From: Engraulis encrasicolus
Lineage: Eukaryota > Chordata > Actinopteri > Clupeiformes > Engraulidae
DNA length: 64,000 bases
NCBI RefSeq assembly: GCF_034702125.1
Contig: NC_085869.1
Coordinates: forward strand, 9,542,063-9,606,062
Direction of reading: 5' to 3'
The position numbers were made by a program, and so were the translations under genes. Position 1 is the stretch's first letter. The number at the start of each line of letters is the position of its first letter. Below the pieces are notes generated by a model. That model was not told where the DNA came from, made no database searches, and worked only from the letters and a program-made list of their open reading frames with translations. Positions 35,751-46,356 of this stretch are shown piece after piece.

Positions 35751-36523
35751 TTGTGTTTCTCAACAGGGGAGCCGCGTTGAGAAGGATAGAAGGAGCTGAG
35801 TGGGGGCGGGGCTTAGTTCCCACTGGGGGGCATTAGGCAATTTCATCTATCAATAAGCCCATACGACTTTGTTGCTGTCGACCAACGTTGACGGAAGCAC
35901 GTGAGCGAGAACTTGTTGTCACGATGTGGGTGTTATTAAATACAGCGCATTTGCAGTCGGCCACAAATATGAACGAGACGATGAGCTCGCACCAGTTTGC
36001 TCCACTAACACACCACGTGGGAGGACAGGCAGTGAGGAGGAGCTGAAGTGGGGACCTGCGCAAACTTGTGTAGAGGTGTGAGACAAGACCCATATACACA
36101 CGTGAGTGAGTTGTTGACCAACCAGTTCATGGGCGCGTGACCTCGGAGGCAGTCCGCCGACGAGCGTTGAAGGGGATAAGTAACTGCAGAGGTTGCAAGA
36201 TCTGACTGCAGCCGCATTCATCCCGCGATAGTTTTACACCATGTGACATGTCACCTCGTCAACGCAACGTCGACGAAATTTCGAAGTTTGACAGGAAATC
36301 TAACCGTCATGCAGCATTTTCATCCAGGATGCATTGCTGTCTAAATGCGCATATCTGCGTTGATGTCATGTCGAATGTACTTATTACCAAGGGGGGCGTT
36401 GGAGGGCAGACTTGTGATGAGGTCAAGGGGGCGTTGGATGGCTCATGATGAGATCGATGGGGGCGTTGGGGGGCTCATGATGAGGTCAAGGGGGCATTTG
36501 TTGAAAAAGGTTGAGAATCACTG
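35751..36523. mobile_element. 773-bp hAT-type element carrying Harbinger-related DNA
   Basis: Ends TTGTGTTTCTCAAC and GGTTGAGAATCACTG are inverted. The perfect 8-bp duplication GTATAGAG lies at 35743-35750 and 36524-36531. Inside, 35840-36190 is homologous to 19884-20215 (Harbinger-like). A minisatellite of about 33 bp (GAGGTCAAGGGGGCGTTGG-like, about 3 units) lies at 36390-36495. Confidence 0.88.
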
Positions 36524-36531
36524 GTATAGAG

Positions 36532-37042
36532 TGAGGAGGAGGGGGGGGCGCATCCTGTTTGCTTCTTCTCACCTTTGCTCTGCGGGTGTCAATGGCACAA
36601 ATACATGCCACTTGTTTCCACTAACTAACAGACTAGCCTAGATATAAAATAGCTGATGCGTCCTCCCTGATGACAAATGTCCATTGTTTCAACATTGTAG
36701 TTTTTTTTTAAATAACTACAAACCAACCAAGACAAACTTAAATTTTTGCCCTCATGACCTAACCATTCCTACCCCATTTTTTGACACATTGTGTAAAGGA
36801 CGACGTGAAAATGACAAACAGCATTAACCATAGTAGGTGCCGGAAAGGAGGATGCAGTGATGCGTTTGCAGCCCCACTTTTGGGCTCCCTAAACGAGGCT
36901 TTCTCAACTTTTACTGCAGACAAAGGAGTGGTGAGCAGCAGCAGTAATATTGTTAAGAACTAAAGAATTAAAAGAAAAAAATGCAGCACCACTTTAAAAC
37001 TCATTCCGGCACCCTTGGCATCAACGTGAAAATGATCCTTAA
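36532..37042. other. unassigned region
   Basis: No gene recognised. The 60-codon frame at 36781-36963 has no domain. Confidence 0.4.
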
Positions 37043-37408
37043 AGGGACACTGTGCAGGAAATGGTCAAAAAAGGTACTGCAACTATGCTGCTCTTTGAAA
37101 CTGTGTCGCCTATTGCCAAATTTTATCTTTTCATGAAATTTTACTTAGTAATAAACTAATATTTTCTAGTATGGCCCAAGTTATACAGCTAAAGTCAGTT
37201 ATACAGCTAAAAATGGCTATTTCTGGAAATTCAAAATGGCGGACCATGGAGAAGACCCCCCTTTTCATGTATGAAAAGTGCAATTTTTCCAGTCATAATG
37301 AACACTTTGAATTTGATGGTGGTGGTAAATATTCATGAAAAAGGTAGCATTAGTGAGTGGGTAGCGGATTCTGGAAATTATCAACAAAAAATCCTGCACA
37401 GTGTCCCT
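37043..37408. mobile_element. 366-bp TTAA-MITE, inverted, intact ends
   Basis: Ends AGGGACACTGTGCAGGA and TCCTGCACAGTGTCCCT, flanked by TTAA at 37039-37042 and 37409-37412. The 17-bp ends are perfect inverted repeats, the cleanest in the window for this family. Confidence 0.92.
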
Positions 37409-38154
37409 TTAACCTGGTGTTGTGCAATATGCATCTCATGAGAAAGAAAATACGTAGAGGACCCAGGTAGGGGGTGGGGGCGGGGGGCCAGATGGATGGG
37501 TGGTGGTGGTTGTTAGTAGAGAGCAGAGTGAGGGGGGGGTATCCTGTTTGGTTTGCAATCCTCGTTTCCATTGAATTACCACAGGCTGATGTGTCAAACT
37601 GTTGTTTCTTAAGAGACGTCTCAGACGATCATCATTAGATAGGTGTGTACCACGACAAATAAAAAAAAGAGTTTCGAGCCCTGCGTCTAACTTTCAAAGC
37701 ACTGTTTCTGTTCTCCTTAAAATAGGCCTACAGTATGTAGGTAAACTTCCTGCTTAATACTGACAACACGTTTCTCACAGATGTATTCTCTTGATGTGTC
37801 ATCTTATCTGACTTCAAAGCTTCTGAGGAAGATTATTTGAGTTTCACTTATCTTGCTTAGACTTCAGTGACTATTGGTGGCTGCACACACGCATACACGC
37901 ATGCATGCGCGTGCCGTGCACACACACGCGCGCACACACACACACACTGTATACCACAGAGTGACTGACCACTGACTGTCCTACATTTGAAAACCATACG
38001 CTCGCTGCTGACTGTGGTTCTCAGGCCTTCTGCTGATAGCTGGAAGTTTCCTTTAGGCGTACTTGCCGTTGGTTTGTCTTTTGCCTGTGGGTCGCAATAA
38101 GTGAGACTAAGCTTTCAAATAATTCAGTTACTACACACATTTTCCCCAATTGCT
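37409..38154. other. unassigned region with short microsatellite
   Basis: Contains an imperfect CA/CG alternating tract at 37883-37947. No gene. Confidence 0.45.
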
Positions 38155-38700
38155 ATAGTAACTGGGATGGTCCTGCGCTCATCCGCCACTCGAGGGCTCG
38201 AACCTGACACCTATAAGTCAACAGTCCAGTTCGTGATTGGGAGGCACAGCATGATACCACCTTGCAAAAGGTCCAGGGGTCCGTATCTCGAAAGCGTCTT
38301 TTCTAACGACGGTAGCAACGTCCTTCGTAAGAGCGACTCAACTCTCTCTTGACAGCGACGCTCACCACTAAATCCAAGGGAATGGTAAGACGGTCTTAAG
38401 ACGGTCTTAAGATGGTTAGCAACGACAAGAATCGAGAAACGGACCCCAGACCGATAGCTCAGTACTACCAATACTGTATGAGACTTCAGGAGGGAAGTTT
38501 TACTTATGTTCTACAGTACACCGAACGCTGCTAGTTGGCCTCCATCACACTCACCGCCCTAAACCTCTCTCCCATCCCAGGTCTACGGCACCAGTGTAAC
38601 TGAGGTGATCCGGTGCTAATTCGCCACTCTGGGCTCAAACCCATAACATCTACCAGAACACTCCAGACCGATAGCTCAGCGCTACCGATACTGTATGAGG
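38155..38700. repeat. duplicated tRNA-like/SINE segment interrupted by a MITE
   Basis: CCGATAGCTCAG-YRCTACC followed by GATACTGTATGAG occurs at about 38451 and 38669, and GCCACTC-GGGCTCRAACC at about 38181 and 38621. The first copy is split by the MITE at 38276-38447. Confidence 0.62.
38276..38447. mobile_element. 172-bp MITE with GGGGTCCG ends
   Basis: Ends GGGGTCCGTATCTCGA and TCGAGAAACGGACCCC are inverted. The interior has tandem AAGACGGTCTT units. Target duplication ambiguous; Harbinger-type suspected. Confidence 0.75.
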
Positions 38701-38709
38701 CTTGGGAAG

Positions 38710-38890
38710 GGAGGTTTATTTATTTTTTGTCTTTTTGACTCTACTTATGATAGGCCAGTGAAGGCGGCGACAGGAAGTGAGTGGGAGAGAGAGACGGGAA
38801 GGGCCAGCAAAGGATCCAGGCCGGGAATCGAACCCAGACCAGCCGTATGACAGACGAGTGCCCCAGCGTTTGGCCACGGCAGGGCCTAGC
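38710..38890 (-). mobile_element. tRNA-derived SINE, antisense
   Basis: On the minus strand it has a perfect B box GGTTCGATTCCC near 38825-38835, then CTCTCTCTCCCACTCACTTC and CTGTCGCC, and ends AAAAAGACAAAAAATAAA. Same family as 28375-28570. Confidence 0.85.
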
Positions 38891-39119
38891 AGGGAGGTTT
38901 TACTGCTAGCTTGCATTCATTACACCGTGCTCCCCCCTTCCGCCACAACCCTGCACAGAAATTCAACTACTACTCACACAAAATGCAAAATACAGTAGGC
39001 TGTTGTCACACTGCAAAATACGTAAGCTCTGAAAACATTCTTGTCACAACTCAAAAGCATGCACTTGTTTAAAATCAGAAAGCACTTTGATTCTCTGGAG
39101 AGTTGTGTATATTATGTAG

Positions 39120-39310
39120 ACCAGTCGTGTAGTAGAACGCGGGTATACGGAGTATACCCACTTCAAAATTTCAGGGATTTCAGTATACCCACTTAAAATT
39201 GATTGATCCATTATTTAGAATATCACGTATACCGGTATATACAGTATAGCCACTTCAAAAAAAATTCTCAAATATACAGTATACCCACCATAAAAAAGTA
39301 GACTACACCA
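39120..39310. repeat. GTATACCCACTT repeat cluster
   Basis: Four spaced copies of AGTATACCCACTTMAAAT-like sequence. Probably a decayed short element. Confidence 0.5.
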
Positions 39311-39436
39311 CTGATGACACTTGTGTGCACTGATTTGCAGACAGTGCATTGGTTCTTTGCCAACTGTGAAAAGGCTGAGCTAACCTGTATGTTAGGTATC
39401 ACTGTCCTGCACTAGTTGTGAAATATGAGTGTGTGG

Positions 39437-39629
39437 GCCAAAACATACCAAGGCGGAACGGAACGGTCGCAGGACAAACGCGGTCTTTCTGCTTAGCCGG
39501 CTTCCGCGCCGCTGACGCCCGACTATCGCCGGTTGGTGTGTAAGGACAGATATGTTTCAATGTATTTTCACCGACGCCGGTAAAAAACGCGGCCGTTCCG
39601 CGACGCTTTACCGCCCTGGTGTGTAAGAC
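39437..39629. mobile_element. Harbinger-type MITE, internally deleted copy
   Basis: Matches both ends of 7250-7600 (CATACCAA-GCGGAACGGAACGG; GGTGTGTAAGGACAGATATG; TGTGTAAGACCCC) but lacks about 150 bp of the interior. Confidence 0.8.
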
Positions 39630-39862
39630 CCCTGAGAGTTTGGAAATAGTGCTGTACACTGCATACTATATAAGTGTATTAAAAAAGGGGAAAATAAGAT
39701 TAAAAAAAACCTGATACTGTATACATGAAAATAATCTATGACGTAATCTATTTTGTACACAATTACTTGGTTCATCTGAACGTGAGAAAGTACATAGTGT
39801 ATAGTATTTGTATAGTGTATATATTGTGTCTTACGTTGCAGAGTGTCAATACATTTTCCAGG

Positions 39863-41353
39863 CAGAGCCGGTTCTGACCTCTGTGGGGCCCTACGCAAAA
39901 ATATGCCAAGGGGCCCCCCTAACTATATATATAAAAAAAACAATCCCTTATTTTTTCCAGTGAGTATATATTTGGACAGCCATAGGCACTACATACTCCC
40001 ACACTAGCTAGAGTTTTTCAGACCCTAGGGCCAGATTACACTTCCGGCCCGATAAACTGACTCACACGTGGATATAGGCTACATGAATGACATTATTAAT
40101 ATTATATGAAATTATTACCCACAAAGGTTAAACATAAAAATGCATTGGTACCATGGGAGTCTCACAATGTGGCATACAAGTCCTTATTAGTAATCTAAAG
40201 AATTTGAAAAAAAAAACATGGTCTAACCATAAAAGTTCCCATTAATTTAGAAATGACACAAACTAGACTGGATGCCAACAAAATACATTTCCTTTAGCAC
40301 AGGTGTTGCCTAAGAGTAGCCTAAATTAGATATTGGAGGCGAGGCTTGCACATCTTAAGACATAAGGCTTGCACATGCAAGACGTGGTGGTATGTGAAAG
40401 TAGGTGAGCAAGTGAATAGCCTACACTGCGCGCCCTCGACAAAGTGTTCTCTCGCCAGGAGGAGTAAAATGAACAGGTTGCATTTCTCCTCACAAAGTTA
40501 ACAAGCGGAGTTTAGCATTTATTGCGTCGTATTTCGCTGTTACAAGTTTGTTGATCACTCTCCATCTCCCTCTGCAAGCGGGGCTGGAGCACGATAGCCT
40601 ACCCACACACGACTTTCATTGTTTTGGCGAGCTCATTAGAAAAGCCGACTTGATGATGGACTACTAGGCTACTGAGAAAATTATTCAATAAAATATGCGG
40701 GAGATAGGCAGATCATAATCGCAGCGTCAGTCGCGCGCACATCCAAACCAATGACAGTATATTACTGTCAATGATCCAAACACACAGACGCGCGACCCGT
40801 CCCTTTCCTCTCCTCTTTGCGGGCGCAAGCACACGCACACACACACACACACACGGCACCCCTTCCTATCTCATACTCTCCTCCGTTGATTCGATTGCAC
40901 TCACGTTTCGTCGGCTAGAAGTCAGCTGATGTTTCTCAACTAGGCAGCTACTAGGACTACAACTTTCGAAACAGCAGTAAGGCATTGACAGCAAGACATA
41001 ATTTCCTTCACTCTTCCCCCGTTGATTCGATTACACAGGCGGACTTAAATTCCCGCGGTAACGCAAACAGGAACGCTTGTAATGCGCACTATCGAAGACA
41101 TGGGCAGGAACTCGGCATTGTTGTGAGATTCTCACTCAAGATTCTCACTCCTGTTCCATCCGAAATTAACCACAGAAGAAGGGGCGAATCACGTAGGCCT
41201 AGTTATGTGACGGAATCAATAATAAGTTCGTCATTTTTTAAATTAGCCTATATATATATATATATATATAGGCCTATATTTTACCTCAACGTAAGTGACG
41301 TCATGGGCAACGCGAGGCCCTACGCTGTGAGCGTTATGGGCCCGCCGGCTCTG
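39863..41353. mobile_element. 1.49-kb hAT element, non-autonomous
   Basis: Inverted ends CAGAGCCGG and CCGGCTCTG with a GGGGCCCTACGC / GGCCCTACGCTGTG subterminal pair. The perfect 8-bp duplication TTTCCAGG lies at 39855-39862 and 41354-41361. No transposase frame is visible. It contains short CA (about 40830-40853) and TA (41250-41270) runs. Confidence 0.9.
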
Positions 41354-41508
41354 TTTCCAGGTAAAATGGGTGTTTTGCTTTGCACTTCACAGTGACATCT
41401 TTGCACACCAGTTCAACAGAAATAACACCACCGTGAGAGTAGCTTGGATGCTTCTCAAAACCTCACTGTTGTCACACCTCACAGTCTAAATGTCAGTTGT
41501 CAGACATT

Positions 41509-41510
<2 letters not shown>

Positions 41511-41558
<48 letters not shown>
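41511..41558. repeat. (CA)n microsatellite
   Basis: About 24 units, paralogous to the next array. Confidence 0.96.
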
Positions 41559-41561
<3 letters not shown>

Positions 41562-42210
41562 TATCGCTTACATACTGTCCACTGACTGTACAGCTGCAAA
41601 CACAGAGACAGACTCTAACAGAGTGGCCTATGAGATTCACACATCACTTTTTAGATGGACAGTAGCGTTTGCTAGTGCACGTGTTTCCTGCATGTCTTGC
41701 ACGAGCACTGAAAGTTTGATGAAGGGCTACGCTGGAACTAGAACAGGAAGTGGGGGCTTTTTCACTTTTGTGCTGTAGCCTACATGTCACTAAGAGCATT
41801 GAAGAGCAATGCTGGTGTTTCCCTGTGTTGGCTAAAATCATGCTTGCTAGTGCTACTACATGCTTGTTTATACACAGCATGCCATTTGTTTGCCTTTCCA
41901 ACCTGCTAACTGGCTGGTTGGTGTGCATGAAATCCAAAGAGGGGTGGGACAAACAGGTCACTTGTCCCTGGCCCAGGAAGATAGGGGTCCCTGAATGGGG
42001 GTGGGGGTGGGGGGTCATTTTTATGACTTTGTCCTTGGCCCAGTCAAACCTTGCAGTGCCCTGGGGTTCTTTCCCCAAACCATGCCTGTTAACTAGGACA
42101 TCTTTGCTCATCATTTCCACAGAGCTAACACGTATACCATAAGAGTAGCTTGCACGCTTCTCAAAGGTGTTGTCACACCTCAGAGTCTAAATGTCAGTCG
42201 TCAGACGTTT

Positions 42211-42350
<140 letters not shown>

Positions 42351-42444
42351 GGGCCCCAGAATGTTTGTAGTTTATAGTATGATGTTGTCCTTGGCCCAAT
42401 CAAACCTGACAGTTTTCCGTTGTTCATTCCCCAAACTATGTTTT

Positions 42445-42640
42445 TTTTTTTTTTTTTAGTTGGCCTATGTTTTGGGGGGGCTTTTCGGGTCTTAATGATG
42501 ACAGGATTGTGTGAGGAGACAGGAAATGAGCTAGAGAGAGATATGGGGGGCTGGGAAATTACCCCAGTCGGACTTGAACCAGGGTCCCCATGGGCATGCA
42601 AGCCCAAATGTGGGGGGCTTTGAGCGTTGCACCACAGACA
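42445..42640 (-). mobile_element. tRNA-derived SINE, antisense, with A-tail
   Basis: On the minus strand GGTTCAAGTCCGACTGGGG is the B-box region near 42575. It is followed by CTCTCTAGCTCATTTCCTGT and a poly-A end (T run at 42441-42458). Confidence 0.82.
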
Positions 42641-44048
42641 TTAGAATTGCGCTTTTGCAAGATTTTGAATTCATGAGGTCACAACAAGCTCGAAAATGAG
42701 CAAGGGAGGCCAGAAGTCTGCATATTGGAATGTACCCTATGTTCCCTGAGTCGTATGTTCTGCCAGCGGGTCCTATGTTCCCAGGTGGGCTTTTGGTTGA
42801 CAATTTCTGTAGTTTGAAAGTGTCACATGATATGGCATCAGGGGAGGCTCTACTATAGAGGCAAAGATAGGCAACAGCCTTGGGCACCTCCAACCCTCCC
42901 GAAATGCAGGTTGCCCCAGGCCAACTCAGATTCCTTGTTATTTCGCCCCCCAAATTGCTACATCCGCCACTGTGCAACATCATTTCTATGTGAGAACTAG
43001 AGAATGTTTGTGTGAAATATTTAACTGTGCCTAGACCAAAAACCATCAGGGAACATACAGCAGCACTTGGAAAACGTGGGGCACATATGGATCACTCGTT
43101 ATACGTCATGACGAGATGTCATCTACTTAAAGCAAGAAAAAAGCTACTGGACAGAAGTGGATTTCATTTTCAGAAGAGATAGATAGTAACTCCTAGATCA
43201 ATTTTGCAACACCAACATGTGTCAAGGCCATGGTTATGCAACAGCTAAACAGCACCTGTCATCTCTTGTACTTTAAACTAAGGGACCAGGATCATTCGTG
43301 GAAGGTTGAGTTTGTGTAGCAGTGTGGTGACCAATTTTCAGAGGTGAAAATGCGGTTTGTCCACTCCCACTGAAAAGGTCACTCTCACCCCACCCACTTC
43401 TACTAATGCCCAATACCCTAACCACACAGTTTAGTAAATCTAATTCTACATGAAAGTGTCACCATCCCAGTTCTGTTAACTTCTGACGTCGTTTTCCGTT
43501 CTCAGTTTTTCCCATAGGTTTTTGGGTCACATGCCATTCACCATAATATATGAACGAAGTCCAGGACAGTGCTTACTGCTTACAGATAACTCTGTTAACT
43601 CACTTACACTGAATAAGGATGTTGAGCCTGACATATTAGTGGGTGAATAAACAAAGGAAAAGTCGAGAGTGCTGTCCTGGACTTCTTTTAGTCTCCGCTT
43701 CTTTCATTCACCTATGCTTTGGGATTCAGCACCCTGTTAAAAACTGTCAAGACAAATCATCAGGCTATAGTGTGAGCGTGTCTCTTTCCCTTTTCAAGTA
43801 GGCCTATCGAACATAATGCACAACTTTTATCCCAGAATGCATTACTCAAAGCAAACAACTGCAAGTAATTACATAGTCCAACTGGTCTGTGTTGTGGGTC
43901 TCAAATAGCTACGGGATGCAGAGGGCTCTGATCATCCAATGCAGTGTATTGTACAGAGAATAAGCATAATGTGAATGCGTAAGCATAATGTTCCGTGTGA
44001 ATAGGATGTGAATAGCTCTGTTTTCATGGACACTTTTTAAACTATGTA
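42641..44048. other. unassigned region
   Basis: Contains a CCTATGTTCCC-type fragment (about 42725-42785, related to 3190-3570). An inverted repeat GAAGTCCAGGACAGTGC / GTGCTGTCCTGGACTTC spans 43556-43687. No gene recognised. Confidence 0.5.
43556..43687. repeat. short inverted-repeat element
   Basis: Arms of about 17 bp (GAAGTCCAGGACAGTGC and complement with one mismatch) enclose about 100 bp. Probably a small MITE; no clear duplication. Confidence 0.65.
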
Positions 44049-44336
44049 CAGTCCTTCCCATAAGTTTTGTCACCTATTTTTTCATGTTTTTGGAACAACA
44101 GCTAATGACCTTTAACTCAGAAGTCGCTCAATGACAGCTACGCTTCCAAATGAAGTTTTAGATGCAAACTTAAATTTGTTACACCAAAGACGGATTAATC
44201 ATAATCATTCTTCAGTACAGCACATGTATTTGTGTACATATTAATAATTCATTTGGGAGGGTTGTAGCTGAAAGTCAGGTCATTAGCTGTTGTTCAAACA
44301 ACATGGATAGGTGACAAAACTTATGGGGAAAGACTG
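44049..44336. mobile_element. 288-bp Tc1/mariner-type MITE
   Basis: Inverted ends CAGTCCTTCCCATAAGTTTT and complement over about 30 bp, preceded by TA (44047-44048) and followed by a decayed CA. The arms also pair GCTAATGACCT with AGGTCATTAGC. It is related in subterminal sequence to the element at 47096-48647. Confidence 0.82.
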
Positions 44337-45161
44337 CAGATTAAATATGCATAATTTAAACTAATCTAAATCTAAATAGTGTAACTAAACGTGTTTATAT
44401 AAACACAGCTTCAGTTCAGTTCAGACTTGCATGCATACTTGCATACTTGGCCATGTGGTTAATAGCCAACATTACAATGTGGTGTTGTCTTGTTGAGGTT
44501 GTGTTTGCAAGCTATGCTTGTAGGTGTTAACAGCATTCTACAGTTAGTGACTTCCGTGGTTCATGTAGTTCTCTTATCTTAACTAGGTGTCATGTCTAAT
44601 AACTGCGGTTGTGTTTGCATGTGTAACCCGGATGGTGTATTGCAGGGGCTACATTTTGTAGCCTACGCCACTGCCTTGCACCACCAGATCTAGTTGCAGG
44701 CCTACATCAATGCTTCTCAGACCAAGTTTTAGACAGCAGGGTTTCACACACAGGTAAGTAAGTAAATACAGTGATGTAAATTCAGGTGAAAATAATTAGC
44801 AGTATTTATGAAACAAAATAAACGATCATAAAACAGAATGATGTTTGTTCATTTACTATCTTTTGACCAACCAAACTGACAACAAATCAAACACTGACAT
44901 AAACCAAAATTAAAGGGCAACAACTGGTCAAAGAGAATGCCAAGCGAGAAGCAGTGGCATCGCTCTGCTGAAACAAAAGAACACAGTCAGCTGGGCCAAA
45001 CTACGGTGGCGAGAGGAGAGCAAGCCGCCAGTTTCAGTAACAGCATACATTTGGACATGGTCATAGTCTTCTCTCAAAACGCTGTGTCCTGTACAGTAAT
45101 CATTGTGTGCAAGCCCTTGTGCTGCCTTGCATTTTTGCGAAATAGACTAACCGCAGAAATA
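44337..45161. other. unassigned region with a repeat pair
   Basis: 44660-44790 is homologous to 23245-23365 (CTACGCCACTG, CCACCAGAT, CACACRCAGGYAAGT). No gene supported. Confidence 0.45.
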
Positions 45162-45520
45162 CACCAGCGGCGATCTGAGCGAGGCGAGCGACGGAAGTAA
45201 TTGACTTTGTATTGAGTCGCGCGACAAAAGCGATTCTGGAGACTAGAGCGATTTGTGCGACGAGCGCGACAGTTTGAAGTTGAAATCTTTTCAACTTTCT
45301 ATGACGCGGTTCGGCGACAAGCCGCGACAGCCAATGACTGTATAGAGGTCAGTGACCACAGCCAATTGGAATGTTTGAATGCTTTGCCTTCTGTTTGTAA
45401 CGGACATACTCTAGTCTCCTCAATTGCTCGTATCGCTTGCTGCTGCACTCTGTCGCTTGAATCTCATCGCGCCTGGTCTATTCGCGCGGTAATACCTATA
45501 GTACTTTCTTTCCAACATGG
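45162..45520. mobile_element. CpG-rich MITE-like sequence
   Basis: Rich in GCGAC/GTCGC in both orientations (GCGGCGATCTGAGCGAGG; CGCGACAAAAGCGATT; ATTCGCGCG), as in Harbinger-type MITEs of this window. The right boundary and target duplication are unresolved. Confidence 0.45.
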
Positions 45521-45879
45521 CTCAGTTCATGGCTCAGTGGTGGAACCGGTTAGTTGGTGTGAGAGTGTAGCCATCGTCCACCTTCGAGAGTGCACTGGAA
45601 GACTTTTCTCTTTCCTGCATTACTTTCTATTAAAATTCTGCAACAAGCAAAACTCTCAAACTCAGGCAATCTGAGGTGCAGACGCTAGCTTCTCCCATAG
45701 TCATCCTACCAGGATTTTTTGTGCCAAGCATCACTCACTAGCAACTTTGTTACACTCATGCCTAGTCATGACATCCTCAATTGTAAATTGCTTTGGGTAA
45801 AAACTGCATTACTTCTTAGTTCCAAGAAGCACGTTATACAATAGGTTGAGAGGTTTGAGTGGTGCTGCTCCCATTGTCA

Positions 45880-45885
45880 TTTATT
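45880..45885 (-). promoter_or_regulatory. candidate polyadenylation signal of the Ig-receptor gene
   Basis: AATAAA on the minus strand about 360 bp after the stop codon at 46243-46245. Use is inferred from position only. Confidence 0.35.
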
Positions 45886-46242
45886 TTGTGTGCATTTTAC
45901 TGCATCCATGATCAAACATAACAATGACATGTCTTGACAAATACAAGGCATTTTCTATGAAATGTCACTATCACATACAGTATAACACATTCGCCAAAGG
46001 GCAACATCGACACTGTATGTACTGTATAACAATGTGTAAAAACAATGCGCATTTCATTAAACAAACAAAACATCACTCAACACAGACCAATTAAACAACT
46101 TTTACATACATTCAGTGCTTGGAACTAAGTGCAGATGCATTTGTGCTTGTCCCATCAAGTAAAAAACAACTTTCTGAAGACTTAATTACAGACGGTATGG
46201 GGTTTTATAGATACTATACAGTGGCTCATCCCTGCAATGACA

Positions 46243-46356
46243 TCAGAACTCTCCATACACAGAATTGTACCTCTCAAAATACTGACTACTGCGTCTCTGA
46301 ATAGGCCGCACTTGTTGGTAGTAGGCCTCTTCAGAATCTTGGTCCTGTGATGGAAT
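46243..46356 (-). CDS. Ig receptor cytoplasmic exon with stop
   Basis: The acceptor TTCTTCTTCTACAG precedes 37 codons: IPSQDQDSEEAYYQQVRPIQ, then RRSSQYFERYNSVYGEF and stop. Acidic, then basic, with five tyrosines; YQQV and YGEF are Yxx-phi-like motifs. The composition is that of a signalling tail rather than random sequence. Linkage to the membrane exon is inferred from phase and strand. Confidence 0.55.
   Translation of the reverse strand: MPSQDQDSEEAYYQQVRPIQRRSSQYFERYNSVYGEF

Noticed and set aside
45255..45674. 139-codon plus-strand frame
   Set aside because: It starts in CpG-rich MITE-like DNA and has no domain; the length is plausible by chance in GC-richer sequence.
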